A stretch of 64,000 nt of DNA from Chryseobacterium oleae. Its GTDB lineage: Bacteria; Bacteroidota; Bacteroidia; Flavobacteriales; Weeksellaceae. Of the stretch, positions 43,293 through 51,335 are shown piece by piece (positions within the stretch are counted from its first letter, which is position 1; the number at the start of each line of letters is the position of its first letter). The DNA lies in contig NZ_FOVD01000001.1 in the NCBI RefSeq assembly GCF_900115055.1, positions 806,001 to 870,000 on the forward strand, written 5' to 3'. The position numbers were made by a program, and so were the translations under genes. The notes under the pieces were generated by a model. It did not search any database. It was not told the DNA's origin and was given only the letters and a program-made list of their open reading frames with translations.

Positions 43293-44120
43293 TCAGAGAA
43301 AAAACCAGTTAACACTCCCATCCTGGTAAAAAGAAACATTCTGAAAAAGCTTCTTCGGGGTACTATCCGTTAATGATTTAAAATCTTTAATAAGGTGGGA
43401 CTGATCATAGAAAAGATGGTCATAGCTAAGCTCCGTCATACTTATTTTCTTATCCATACTGCTGAGCAGGGTTTCTCTGAACCGCTGAATTTTCCTGAAA
43501 TCAGAGGGGCTTTTGCAAAGATGAAGATCAAAGAGTTTGTTCACGGTCTGCCTGCTTGTTTTGTATTGGGCAGATAGCTCTGCAAGGGAAATTTCGGGAT
43601 CGGAAACCATGTCGTCAGCCAGCTTACCGAGAAAAGGATGGCTGAAGCCTTCAAACTTAGACAACCAATATTCCTCTATCATCTCTTTTCTTTGCTCGAA
43701 ATCCTTTTCGTGAAGGATGCTGATCATCGATGTTTTATAGTCATCAAAGGGCATAAAACTGTTGAAGAAAGTATCTGTATACTGCTTAAGTGGTTTTTTG
43801 AGAAAAGCATTCAGTCCTAAAGGTTTAAAATAGAATGTAATTTCGTTGATACTGCCTTTAATAGACACCCTGATCGGTTTTTTATAATGGCAGATCAGAC
43901 TGGATATAAATTTTCCGTTTGTGGTGCTGTTGGCAATCACACTGTTGGGTCCAAATTCCATTTCTATGCCTTCACAGACAGAAATAATGCTGTAATTATT
44001 CGGGAATGTAAGATATTCCATGTCTTTATCACCGGCTTCTTTGGTCAGGAAATAGTATCCTTCCATATAGGCTGCCAATGCAGGATTCTTAGGTTTAAAT
44101 AATTCCAGCGTCATTTTCAA
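43293..44120 (-). CDS. AraC-family transcriptional regulator
   Basis: 275 residues. A beta-rich N-terminal domain (YLTFPNNYSIISVCEGIEME, INEITFYFKPLGLNAFL) like that of many Bacteroidota AraC proteins, and a C-terminal AraC HTH pair: ISLAELSAQYKTSRQTVNKL and ISMTELSYDHLFYDQSHLIK, then DSTPKKLFQN. Target genes are not evident from context. Confidence 0.75.
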   Translation of the reverse strand: MKMTLELFKPKNPALAAYMEGYYFLTKEAGDKDMEYLTFPNNYSIISVCEGIEMEFGPNSVIANSTTNGKFISSLICHYKKPIRVSIKGSINEITFYFKPLGLNAFLKKPLKQYTDTFFNSFMPFDDYKTSMISILHEKDFEQRKEMIEEYWLSKFEGFSHPFLGKLADDMVSDPEISLAELSAQYKTSRQTVNKLFDLHLCKSPSDFRKIQRFRETLLSSMDKKISMTELSYDHLFYDQSHLIKDFKSLTDSTPKKLFQNVSFYQDGSVNWFFL

Positions 44121-44227
44121 GATACTTGTGATTTTATAATAAGTAGCAGAAATACGCTATTTATTACATCGAAACAAAATTTTCTCAGAATATACAACAG
44201 ACTCTTACAAAACTCTTATTATTTTTC

Positions 44228-44235
44228 TATATTTG
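44228..44235 (+). promoter_or_regulatory. -7 box of the 44265 lipoprotein gene
   Basis: TATATTTG, consensus TAnnTTTG, ending 29 nt before the ATG. Confidence 0.45.
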
Positions 44236-44264
44236 ATTGTATTAAATCTCAAACATTAACTATT

Positions 44265-44474
44265 ATGAAAAAATTATGGATAGGAGCTATTCTAGGCGTT
44301 ATGTTTTTAGGAAGCTGTGCTCAGAACAAGGAAAAAAGAGAAGAGTTCAAAGACGAACACAATAAAGACTCTCTGAGAAATAAAATGGGCGATTCCGCCG
44401 TTGCCAATTCTGAACCGGTTCCGCCTTCCCCTGACTCCGCCAAAGTAAAAACAGACACTTTAAAGACTAAATAA
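44265..44474 (+). CDS. Small lipoprotein
   Basis: 69 residues. Lipobox LGSC (Cys18 in MFLGSCAQNKEKREEF), then a highly charged, Pro/Ser-containing disordered tail (EPVPPSPDSAKVKTDTLKTK). It lies between a TAnnTTTG box and an AATCCGCAG terminator, a complete single-gene unit. Confidence 0.65.
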   Translation: MKKLWIGAILGVMFLGSCAQNKEKREEFKDEHNKDSLRNKMGDSAVANSEPVPPSPDSAKVKTDTLKTK

Positions 44475-44480
44475 AATAAC

Positions 44481-44505
44481 AAATCCGCAGCTACACTGCG
44501 GATTT
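44481..44505. terminator. Terminator hairpin (AAATCCGCAG stem)
   Basis: Perfect 10-bp stem AAATCCGCAG/CTGCGGATTT around CTACA, 6 nt after the lipoprotein stop; the T-run is short. Confidence 0.6.
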
Positions 44506-44582
44506 GCACTTAAAAAAACTTGACTGAAAAAAACCGGGCAATCAACCCCGATTGTATTATAAAATCTTTTATCGTCCCCGGA

Positions 44583-45476
44583 TTATTCACCCAGATAGAT
44601 AAAGGTATTGACCACCAGATAAGCAGATCTGTTATCCATAGATGCCCCTATTCCTCCTGTAGGAACTGTTGCAATCCCCGACAGTGCATGAATATGAGCC
44701 CCGGAAGTGGCTGTACTGCTCATCAGCCCGACTCCGCCCCAGGAGGAAGATTCATTGTTCCCCTGATAATGGCCGGAACCATTATTTCCTACATCTGTAC
44801 CTCCAAGCAGGAAACCTCCTTCTCCTGATCCGTGGGTATGTTCGCCTGCACTTTCTGCAGTTCCGCTTACCACACCTGTCAGATTGATATCCGGAAGATT
44901 CGAGCGGGTAATCGTCATCGTATTATTCCCGCCATGGCTTCCCAATAGCTCGGCACCATTTCTTGTTTTTAGAACCCTGTCTGCTGCGTCCGGAAGACTC
45001 GTCGTAAAGCCTAAGCCTGCCGCTGAATTCTGTGCCGGTAATGGAAGAGAGGAAACTGACCTTCCATTAAGCAGATACCATCCGTTGTGATCTGACGGCT
45101 GCACAGAGTTTTTAATATCTCCTGCAGACTGGGGATGCATTTTTCTGGGATCCCCCGGCAGCATTCTCTGCCACATTTTTCCGTCATAATAATAGAGCCC
45201 GGTGGCTGTAATATTCACCGTTTTGCTGCTGGGTACCCTTACTGCTGCCGAAGCATAAATAATGGTTCCTGCATGACTCTCTGTGTACTGGAGATCAGCT
45301 GCCTTAATCTCATCTCCTGAAAGCCTTGGGGGCAATACCCCTTCAGCTGTGGATCCGTCACTTCTTTTCGCGACGATGTCCAGACTCGCAATCGGCACAG
45401 CTGTATTGATTCCTATCTGCCCAAAAGCAGCATTAGAGAATACAGATGCCAACACGACCGTTAAAGTTGTCTTCAT
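44583..45476 (-). CDS. Secreted protein with a phage tail-collar-like C-terminus
   Basis: 297 residues. Signal peptide (ending AAFGQ), then IGINTAVPIASLDIVAKRSD, a Bacteroidota surface-protein opening, LPPRLSGDEI, and YYYDGKMWQRM. The C-terminal half has the tail-collar/receptor-binding pattern: NGWYLLNGRSV, AGEHTHGSGEGG, GAHIHALSGIATVPTGG and MDNRSAYLVVNTFIYLGE, where paired HxH motifs typically bind metal along a trimer axis. Not part of a prophage here, so likely a surface adhesin or trimeric fibre protein. Confidence 0.65.
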   Translation of the reverse strand: MKTTLTVVLASVFSNAAFGQIGINTAVPIASLDIVAKRSDGSTAEGVLPPRLSGDEIKAADLQYTESHAGTIIYASAAVRVPSSKTVNITATGLYYYDGKMWQRMLPGDPRKMHPQSAGDIKNSVQPSDHNGWYLLNGRSVSSLPLPAQNSAAGLGFTTSLPDAADRVLKTRNGAELLGSHGGNNTMTITRSNLPDINLTGVVSGTAESAGEHTHGSGEGGFLLGGTDVGNNGSGHYQGNNESSSWGGVGLMSSTATSGAHIHALSGIATVPTGGIGASMDNRSAYLVVNTFIYLGE

Positions 45477-45754
45477 CCGTTTAATTTACTAGTTAAAAGT
45501 TTTCATGGTTTTTTTGTATAAAATAGTTGGCAGATATTTTATACCGTCTAGTAATTTTCAGTGTTAGTATTTAGATGGCTGAGCGCAGTTCTGCTTTAAT
45601 GGGAATAAACAGATTAAAAAATGAGTGACAAATGCAGTAGATTCATTCCCATAAAGCTGGCGCAAAGATATAGATGCGAAGGTCTTACATAAAACAATAG
45701 GTTATCTGTTTTCATGAAAATGAAAAGACACAATTTCTAAAAACAATCTGATTC

Positions 45755-47380
45755 TTAAGTGTTTTCCGGAAAATGAACATTTTTATCTGACTGATTTTCA
45801 GCATCCAGATATTTTATATAAGATGATGGAGAAAAATCGGTCACGGCCTTGAAGACAGACGCAAATTTACTGTGTGAAGAAAAGCCGCACTCGTCTGCAA
45901 GGATACTTATTTTATACTGTCTGTACTTTTCATCATTGATCAGCTTATCCACAATATAGTTAATCCTCAGACGATTGACATAGGTTTTCACATCCGCATT
46001 TTTATGCTGATTGATCACATAGGAAAGATACTTCGTATTGGTATTGAGTTCCGCGGCCAGGAAGGACAGCGACATATTCTTATTGTTATACAGGTCTCCT
46101 TTCTCAAATTCTTCAAGAAGTTCCAGGAGTTTTGCCTCTGTTTCGGAGGTCATCAGGGATTCATTTCTTCTTTTATCAGATCCACCTACCCTGTCGTCCA
46201 CTTCTTCTACGGAAATATTGGAAAAATCGGAATTTTCTGTTTTTAATGGGCTAGATTCACCGCGTGAACTGATCATTTGAAGCTGAGTTCTGATAATATT
46301 CCGGAATTTTGAGCGCTGTTTTCTCTGTTTTGTTTTAAAAAAGATAACAATTCCAATAAGGGTAACAAGCAATACAATAATGGCTGCATTTTTTACAATA
46401 CTGATCTGTGAGCTTTTTTTACTGGGTTTTACCAAAGTTTCCGGGCCACTAAGTGAGACTTCTCGGCTTCGGGCGGTAAGACTGTCGTAGGCTCTTACAT
46501 ATTTTACGGCATACAAGGACGCTTTAAAATTATCTCCCGTTCCTTCATAATAATCATTGATATTGGAATAGACTGCTTTTTTAAGCTTAAGACTTTTGGA
46601 ACTGTCTGCTATGTTTTCGGCTTTTTTAAGATAGGTTTCGGCATCTTTCCAGTTTTTCTGTTTCAAACGAATACCTCCCATTCCGTTATAGACCAATCCG
46701 AGTACACAGCATTTATTTTTAAGCATCGATTCTGCTTTACGGTAATAGCTTTCAGAAACCGTATAATCTTTAAGTTTAAAATAGACATCTCCAAGAATCT
46801 GGTAGGAAGCTGCTACAGCCCTTTCATTATCCTGGGGATTATCTTTTTCAAAAGAGTCTAATGAATACTGAATATATTTCACTGCATCAGAATAGCTACC
46901 CCGTTCCATTTCATAATAGGCCATTTCCTGATTCAAAAGTCCGAGTATTTCCCCTCTTTTTTGAGAATCGGTGATGCCTTTGGCTGCTTCTATGCCTTGT
47001 AGTGTATACTTTTTTGATCTTTCATGAAGCCCCACCAGGCGGTATTCTTTAGCCAGAAATTCATTCACACGGGCAAACCATTCAACCTCATTAATCTGAC
47101 TTAAAAGAGAATGGGCATTTTCACCGTAGCATATAGATTTTTTGAATTCTCCGGCGGAGTGATATAATTCAGCAGAAAGAAGAAGGCTTTTCACCTTATC
47201 TAAAGGTTTTTGTGCAGTCATGTACAGCGAATCTGCAGTTTTCAGGGCTCCCGGAATATCTTTTTGTGCTGTTTGAATAGAGGTTCTTTCACAGATCTGA
47301 TCGAAGCCGTATTTTTTCTGAGCCCAGATGGGGACAGCAGTAATGAACAAAAACAAAAGTTTTAGCAGACTTTTAGGCAT
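45755..47380 (-). CDS. TPR-membrane-AraC fusion regulator
   Basis: 541 residues from ATG 47380 (signal peptide MPKSLLKLLFLFITAVPIWA); the ATG at 47428 adds 16 residues that break the signal. An extracytoplasmic TPR array (about 40-310), a membrane helix (NAAIIVLLVTLIGIVIFF), then a cytoplasmic linker and an AraC DNA-binding domain (SLSFLAAELNTNTKYLSYVI, ISILADECGFSSHSKFASVF, DFSPSSYIKYL). The layout allows periplasmic sensing coupled directly to DNA binding, as in hybrid regulators of Bacteroidota. Targets unknown. Confidence 0.85.
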   Translation of the reverse strand: MPKSLLKLLFLFITAVPIWAQKKYGFDQICERTSIQTAQKDIPGALKTADSLYMTAQKPLDKVKSLLLSAELYHSAGEFKKSICYGENAHSLLSQINEVEWFARVNEFLAKEYRLVGLHERSKKYTLQGIEAAKGITDSQKRGEILGLLNQEMAYYEMERGSYSDAVKYIQYSLDSFEKDNPQDNERAVAASYQILGDVYFKLKDYTVSESYYRKAESMLKNKCCVLGLVYNGMGGIRLKQKNWKDAETYLKKAENIADSSKSLKLKKAVYSNINDYYEGTGDNFKASLYAVKYVRAYDSLTARSREVSLSGPETLVKPSKKSSQISIVKNAAIIVLLVTLIGIVIFFKTKQRKQRSKFRNIIRTQLQMISSRGESSPLKTENSDFSNISVEEVDDRVGGSDKRRNESLMTSETEAKLLELLEEFEKGDLYNNKNMSLSFLAAELNTNTKYLSYVINQHKNADVKTYVNRLRINYIVDKLINDEKYRQYKISILADECGFSSHSKFASVFKAVTDFSPSSYIKYLDAENQSDKNVHFPENT

Positions 47381-47643
47381 AAAAAAATAAATTATTATTT
47401 GGATTTTATAATAATTCATCATTTTCATGGGTGTCTTTTTGTTTTTTACAAAGCTACTAATATTTTATATTTTATTAAAATATTCTTCAATTATTTAATT
47501 TTTTTAACTAAAAACAAGAATATTATTTAATTTAATAACACATCATCAACAATTTTCACATTAAATAGAATTAATATATATTAAAAATAAAATTTCCCGT
47601 AACTATTTTCAATTTCCAGCTACTTATATAATCGCATAATTAT

Positions 47644-47651
47644 TACATTTG
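47644..47651 (+). promoter_or_regulatory. -7 box of the thioredoxin-like gene
   Basis: TACATTTG, consensus TAnnTTTG, ending 18 nt before the ATG at 47670. Confidence 0.45.
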
Positions 47652-47669
47652 TAATCAATAAAAAGTTTT

Positions 47670-48830
47670 ATGAAAAAATTAGCAATATTTTCTTCTTTAT
47701 TTATAGCTGCAGTAGCATTTGCACAAGGAATTAAATTTGAAGACAGCAATTTCGCTGCTATTCTGGCGAAGGCAAAAAAAGAAAACAAACTGGTATTTGT
47801 GGATGCCTATGCATCTTGGTGCGGACCATGTAAATTGATGGTGAAAAATATTTTCCCGCTTCAGACTGTTGGAGATTTTTACAACTCCCATTTCGTGAAC
47901 GCCAAAATTGATATGGAAAAAGGAGAAGGAATAGGTCTTGCCAAAAAATATAATGTAAAAGCATTTCCTACGTATCTTTTCATCAATGGTGACGGAGAGG
48001 AAGTACACAGAACGCTAGGGTATGTAGAAGAGAAAGACTTCATTCAGTTTGCTAAAGACGCTGAAGATCCGAATAAAAGACTGACCGCATTAAAGCAAAA
48101 ATTTGAAAAAGGAGAAAAAGATCCTGAATTTCTAAAAAACCTTGCCGGACTTACCATCTATAATGATTCTGAACTGGCTGGAAGAGTATTGGACCGTTAT
48201 TTCCAACAAAAAACAACCCTTGATCAGGAAGATGTACAAATGCTTCTTTCAGGAGTGCAGAGTACGGAAAGCCCTTTGTATAAAATATTCCAGAACAAAA
48301 AAGCGGAAATTATCAAAATCCTCCCTGAAGAGAAGTACGCGAAATTTGACAAAAATATAAAACTGAATACAGCAGTTAAGAAATCTTATAACGCAGACAC
48401 AAAAACCTGGAATGACAGCTATTTCTTAACAGAGACTCAAAAATTCATGACCAAAGAGGAGTCTGAAAAGTTCCTGAAAAAAGTGAAAGCTAGCAGAGCT
48501 CTGAAGGATAAAGATATTCCTACTTATGAGAAATTAACGATAGAGCTATACAAAGATTATTCTGCAGCAAGTTCTGAAGAATTAAACTCTTTAGCATGGA
48601 ACTTCTTTGAAAACGTAAGCAGCAAAGCTTCTCTGGAAAAAGCAGTAGCTTGGGCTCAGGAATCTGTAAAGAAAAATGAAAACTATGCCAATACGGATAC
48701 GTTAGCGAATCTTTACAACAAAATCGGAGATAAGAAAAATGCCAAGATGTGGGCTGAAAAGTCTGTTCAGCTGGCAAAAAGCACAGGAGAAGATTCTACA
48801 GACACTGAAAAGTTACTGAAAAGCCTTTAA
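47670..48830 (+). CDS. Exported thioredoxin-fold protein with helical C-terminal domain
   Basis: 386 residues. Signal peptide (ending AAVAFAQ), thioredoxin domain with the active site in FVDAYASWCGPCKLMV (about 47-51 within the motif) and the cis-Pro loop NVKAFPTYLFINGDG. The C-terminal 240 residues are helical and partly TPR-like (NKIGDKKNAKMWAEKSVQLA). Members reduce or isomerise periplasmic disulfides; substrate unknown. It has its own promoter box and ends in a strong terminator. Confidence 0.82.
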   Translation: MKKLAIFSSLFIAAVAFAQGIKFEDSNFAAILAKAKKENKLVFVDAYASWCGPCKLMVKNIFPLQTVGDFYNSHFVNAKIDMEKGEGIGLAKKYNVKAFPTYLFINGDGEEVHRTLGYVEEKDFIQFAKDAEDPNKRLTALKQKFEKGEKDPEFLKNLAGLTIYNDSELAGRVLDRYFQQKTTLDQEDVQMLLSGVQSTESPLYKIFQNKKAEIIKILPEEKYAKFDKNIKLNTAVKKSYNADTKTWNDSYFLTETQKFMTKEESEKFLKKVKASRALKDKDIPTYEKLTIELYKDYSAASSEELNSLAWNFFENVSSKASLEKAVAWAQESVKKNENYANTDTLANLYNKIGDKKNAKMWAEKSVQLAKSTGEDSTDTEKLLKSL

Positions 48831-48849
48831 ATAATAAAGTATAAAAAAG

Positions 48850-48880
48850 AAATCCGCAGAGCTTTGCTCTGCGGATTTTT
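48850..48880. terminator. Bidirectional terminator (AAATCCGCAGAGC stem)
   Basis: Perfect 13-bp stem AAATCCGCAGAGC/GCTCTGCGGATTT with a TTT loop and flanking A and T tracts. It ends the rightward thioredoxin-like gene and faces the leftward fabH-like gene. Confidence 0.8.
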
Positions 48881-48934
48881 TATGTTTAAACCATCTATCA
48901 AATATAATGATAGCAGTTTCATGATTTCGTCTGA

Positions 48935-49957
48935 TTAATATTGGAACAGAACACTTCCCCATGTAAATCCGCTTCCGAATGCTGAAAGCAGTACCAGGTC
49001 TCCTCTTTTGATCTTTCCTTCTTCAATAGCTTCACTTAAAGCAATAGGAATAGAAGCCGCCGTTGTATTTCCGTATTTCTGAATATTATTGTGAATTTTC
49101 TCGTCCGGAAGTCCAAATTTCTGCTGTACAAACTGGGCAATTCTAAGATTCGCCTGGTGAGGAATGAACATATCCAGATCTTCAATAGTTTTTCCTGCTT
49201 TATCCAATGCTTCCTGCATCGTCTCAGGGAATCTCGTTACCGCGTGCTTGAACACAAAATTTCCGTTCATGATCGGATATACTTCTTTATCGGTAACATT
49301 TTCAGGTTCTTTTCTCATTCTGTCGCTCCATCCGAATTTAGAACCGGGGAACTGGGTACACAATTCGTCCGCATATTTCCCTTCAGAATGCATATTCACC
49401 GCTAAAATATCTCCTGCATTGGCATCTTCAGTCGCTGAAAGCACTATCGCTCCTGCTCCATCTCCGAAGATCACTGAAACCCCTCTTCCCTCATCAGAAA
49501 AATCAAGTCCGAAAGAATGGATCTCTGCCCCTACTACCAGAATATTTTTATACGTTCCGGATTTGATGAAAGCATTGGCTACACTTACCGCATATACAAA
49601 CCCTGAACATTGGTTTCTGATATCCAAAGCACCAATGGTATCACATCCCAGCATATCCTGAAGTAAAACGCCACAACCCGGGAAATAATAATCCGGAGAA
49701 AGCGTCGCAAAAACAATATAATCTATATCCTGAGCAGTAAGTCCTGCTTTTTCAAGAGCTTTTTCAGAAGCTTTGAATCCTAAATAGGCAGTGGTTTCCT
49801 GAGAGTCGTTTCTGTTTTGTCTGTGTCTTCTTTCTTTGATGCCCGTTCTTTCCGTAATCCATTCATCATTGGTGGTCATCAGTTTTGCTAAATCATCATT
49901 CGTAACAACATTGTCCGGAACATAAAATCCAATCCCTTTTATTGTACTTTTAATCAT
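48935..49957 (-). CDS. 3-oxoacyl-ACP synthase III (FabH-type ketosynthase)
   Basis: 340 residues. It carries the Cys-His-Asn triad: Cys117 in DIRNQCSGFVYAVSVANA, His in MFIPHQANLRIAQF, Asn in KYGNTTAASIP. It condenses an acyl-CoA with malonyl-ACP. It is slightly longer than housekeeping FabH, with a DRMRKEPENVTDKEVYPIMN insert, and there is no neighbouring plsX or other fab gene, so it may be a second copy with a special primer or one used in another pathway. Confidence 0.85.
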   Translation of the reverse strand: MIKSTIKGIGFYVPDNVVTNDDLAKLMTTNDEWITERTGIKERRHRQNRNDSQETTAYLGFKASEKALEKAGLTAQDIDYIVFATLSPDYYFPGCGVLLQDMLGCDTIGALDIRNQCSGFVYAVSVANAFIKSGTYKNILVVGAEIHSFGLDFSDEGRGVSVIFGDGAGAIVLSATEDANAGDILAVNMHSEGKYADELCTQFPGSKFGWSDRMRKEPENVTDKEVYPIMNGNFVFKHAVTRFPETMQEALDKAGKTIEDLDMFIPHQANLRIAQFVQQKFGLPDEKIHNNIQKYGNTTAASIPIALSEAIEEGKIKRGDLVLLSAFGSGFTWGSVLFQY

Positions 49958-49976
49958 ATAGTTTTTTTAATTTTGG

Positions 49977-49984
49977 CAAAGATA
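49977..49984 (-). promoter_or_regulatory. -7 box of the fabH-like gene
   Basis: TATCTTTG on the minus strand, consensus TAnnTTTG, ending 19 nt before the ATG; a TTG lies about 23 nt upstream. Confidence 0.45.
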
Positions 49985-50030
49985 AAATTATTTAACACAT
50001 AGTTTTTCAAAATATTAGTATTTTTATTAT

Positions 50031-50930
50031 ATGCCAATCGACACGATATACAGAGATTCCCAATGTGAATGGGTAGATGTAGAGGCTCCCACTGCGGAAG
50101 ACCTGAAATTTCTTCACGAAAGATATGAGATCAACAATCTTCTGCTGGAAGATACCATGGATCCGAACCACCTTCCGAAATACGAAGAAGATGGCAGTGT
50201 AAAATTCTTCCTCCTTCGCGAAAGCACCGAGCTGGAAAGAAAAAACCTCAATACCATAAGCGATATCAGTACGAAGATTGCGATCTTTCTGCTGGAAAAT
50301 ACCATCATCACCATCCACAGGATGAAAACGAAAAGTATTTTAGAAACGAAAAAACAGATTTCTGCCATCCAGACAGAAGTTCCCCCTTCAAAGATCGCTT
50401 TAATGATCGCCCTTCTGATTATGAAGAGCTTTGATGATGAGTCCATCAGCCTTCTGGAAACGATGGATAATATCGAAAACGAAATTTTCCTCAAAAACAC
50501 CAACCATACCAACCAAATCAGAAGACTGTATAAACTGAAAAGAAAATCCGGGCTGAACTCACGGGTACTGACCATTTCAACCGATGCAGTAGATAAATTC
50601 AAACTCTTAAATCTTCAGGATTCAGAGATTGTCGATTTAAAAGATAAGCACAAGGATGTTGTGGCGGATTTTGATCATTTAAATATTCAGATCACCAACC
50701 TTATTTCAATGTTTCTTGCGCTTTCGGATCAGAAGGCGAATCAGGTCATGAAAGTTCTGGCTATTTATTCGGTATATTTCTTACCGATCACCTTTATCGC
50801 TGGTCTTTATGGGATGAATTTCGAGAATATGCCTGAGCTGCATCATAAATACGGATACTTTATCACCGTTGGGGTTATGGCTTTGGTTGTGATCTGCACC
50901 TTTATTTATGCGAGGCGAAAACAGTGGTAA
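50031..50930 (+). CDS. CorA-family magnesium/metal transporter
   Basis: 299 residues. A cytoplasmic alpha/beta N-terminal domain, a long stalk helix and two C-terminal membrane helices. The GMN selectivity signature is present at the end of the first helix (FIAGLYGMNFENMPELHHKY). The second helix ends in RRKQW, the usual positive ring. It should import Mg2+ (or Co2+/Ni2+). Confidence 0.92.
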   Translation: MPIDTIYRDSQCEWVDVEAPTAEDLKFLHERYEINNLLLEDTMDPNHLPKYEEDGSVKFFLLRESTELERKNLNTISDISTKIAIFLLENTIITIHRMKTKSILETKKQISAIQTEVPPSKIALMIALLIMKSFDDESISLLETMDNIENEIFLKNTNHTNQIRRLYKLKRKSGLNSRVLTISTDAVDKFKLLNLQDSEIVDLKDKHKDVVADFDHLNIQITNLISMFLALSDQKANQVMKVLAIYSVYFLPITFIAGLYGMNFENMPELHHKYGYFITVGVMALVVICTFIYARRKQW

Positions 50931-50999
50931 AATAAAGGGTGAAAACACTTGGATGGGAATAAGGATTTGTGACTAACTTTAAACAGTATTTAAAACTCT

Positions 51000-51299
51000 G
51001 TCTTTGTTGGTTTTCGCAAAGGCGCAAGGAATTAAAAATGTTTATGTTGTTAAGGCGCAAGAAAATCAAAGATTTTCAGCTATTTTCCCATGGGATAAGT
51101 ATTAAAAAATACTTTCGTCATTGTAAACCTTCAGGTGAAGCAATCTCAGATTTACGAAACAATAAAATATTTTAGAGATTTCTTCGTCGTATAGCTCCTC
51201 ACAATGACGGTATACAATTTTATCGGAGATAAAATCCTAGCCCTTAAAAACAGTTTAATGTAATAAAAACTTTGCGCCGTTGCGAAAACCAACAAAGAC
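51000..51299. mobile_element. MITE-like element, 300 bp, with 28-bp terminal inverted repeats
   Basis: The left end GTCTTTGTTGGTTTTCGCAA... and the right end ...TTGCGAAAACCAACAAAGAC are inverted copies matching 27 of 28 bp. The interior contains AGAAAATCAAAGATTTTCAG (shared with the 22870 copy), a GCTCCTCACAATGACGGT word and the palindrome ATTTTATCGGAGATAAAATC. No coding capacity. It fills most of the 50,931-51,335 gap. Confidence 0.7.
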
Positions 51300-51335
51300 A
51301 AAGACCAAGTACAAATACCAAACACCCAATCACCC

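Noticed and set aside
44520..45090. Plus-strand frames opposite the collar-like gene
   Set aside because: The minus-strand protein has a signal peptide and conserved ending; these are shadows.
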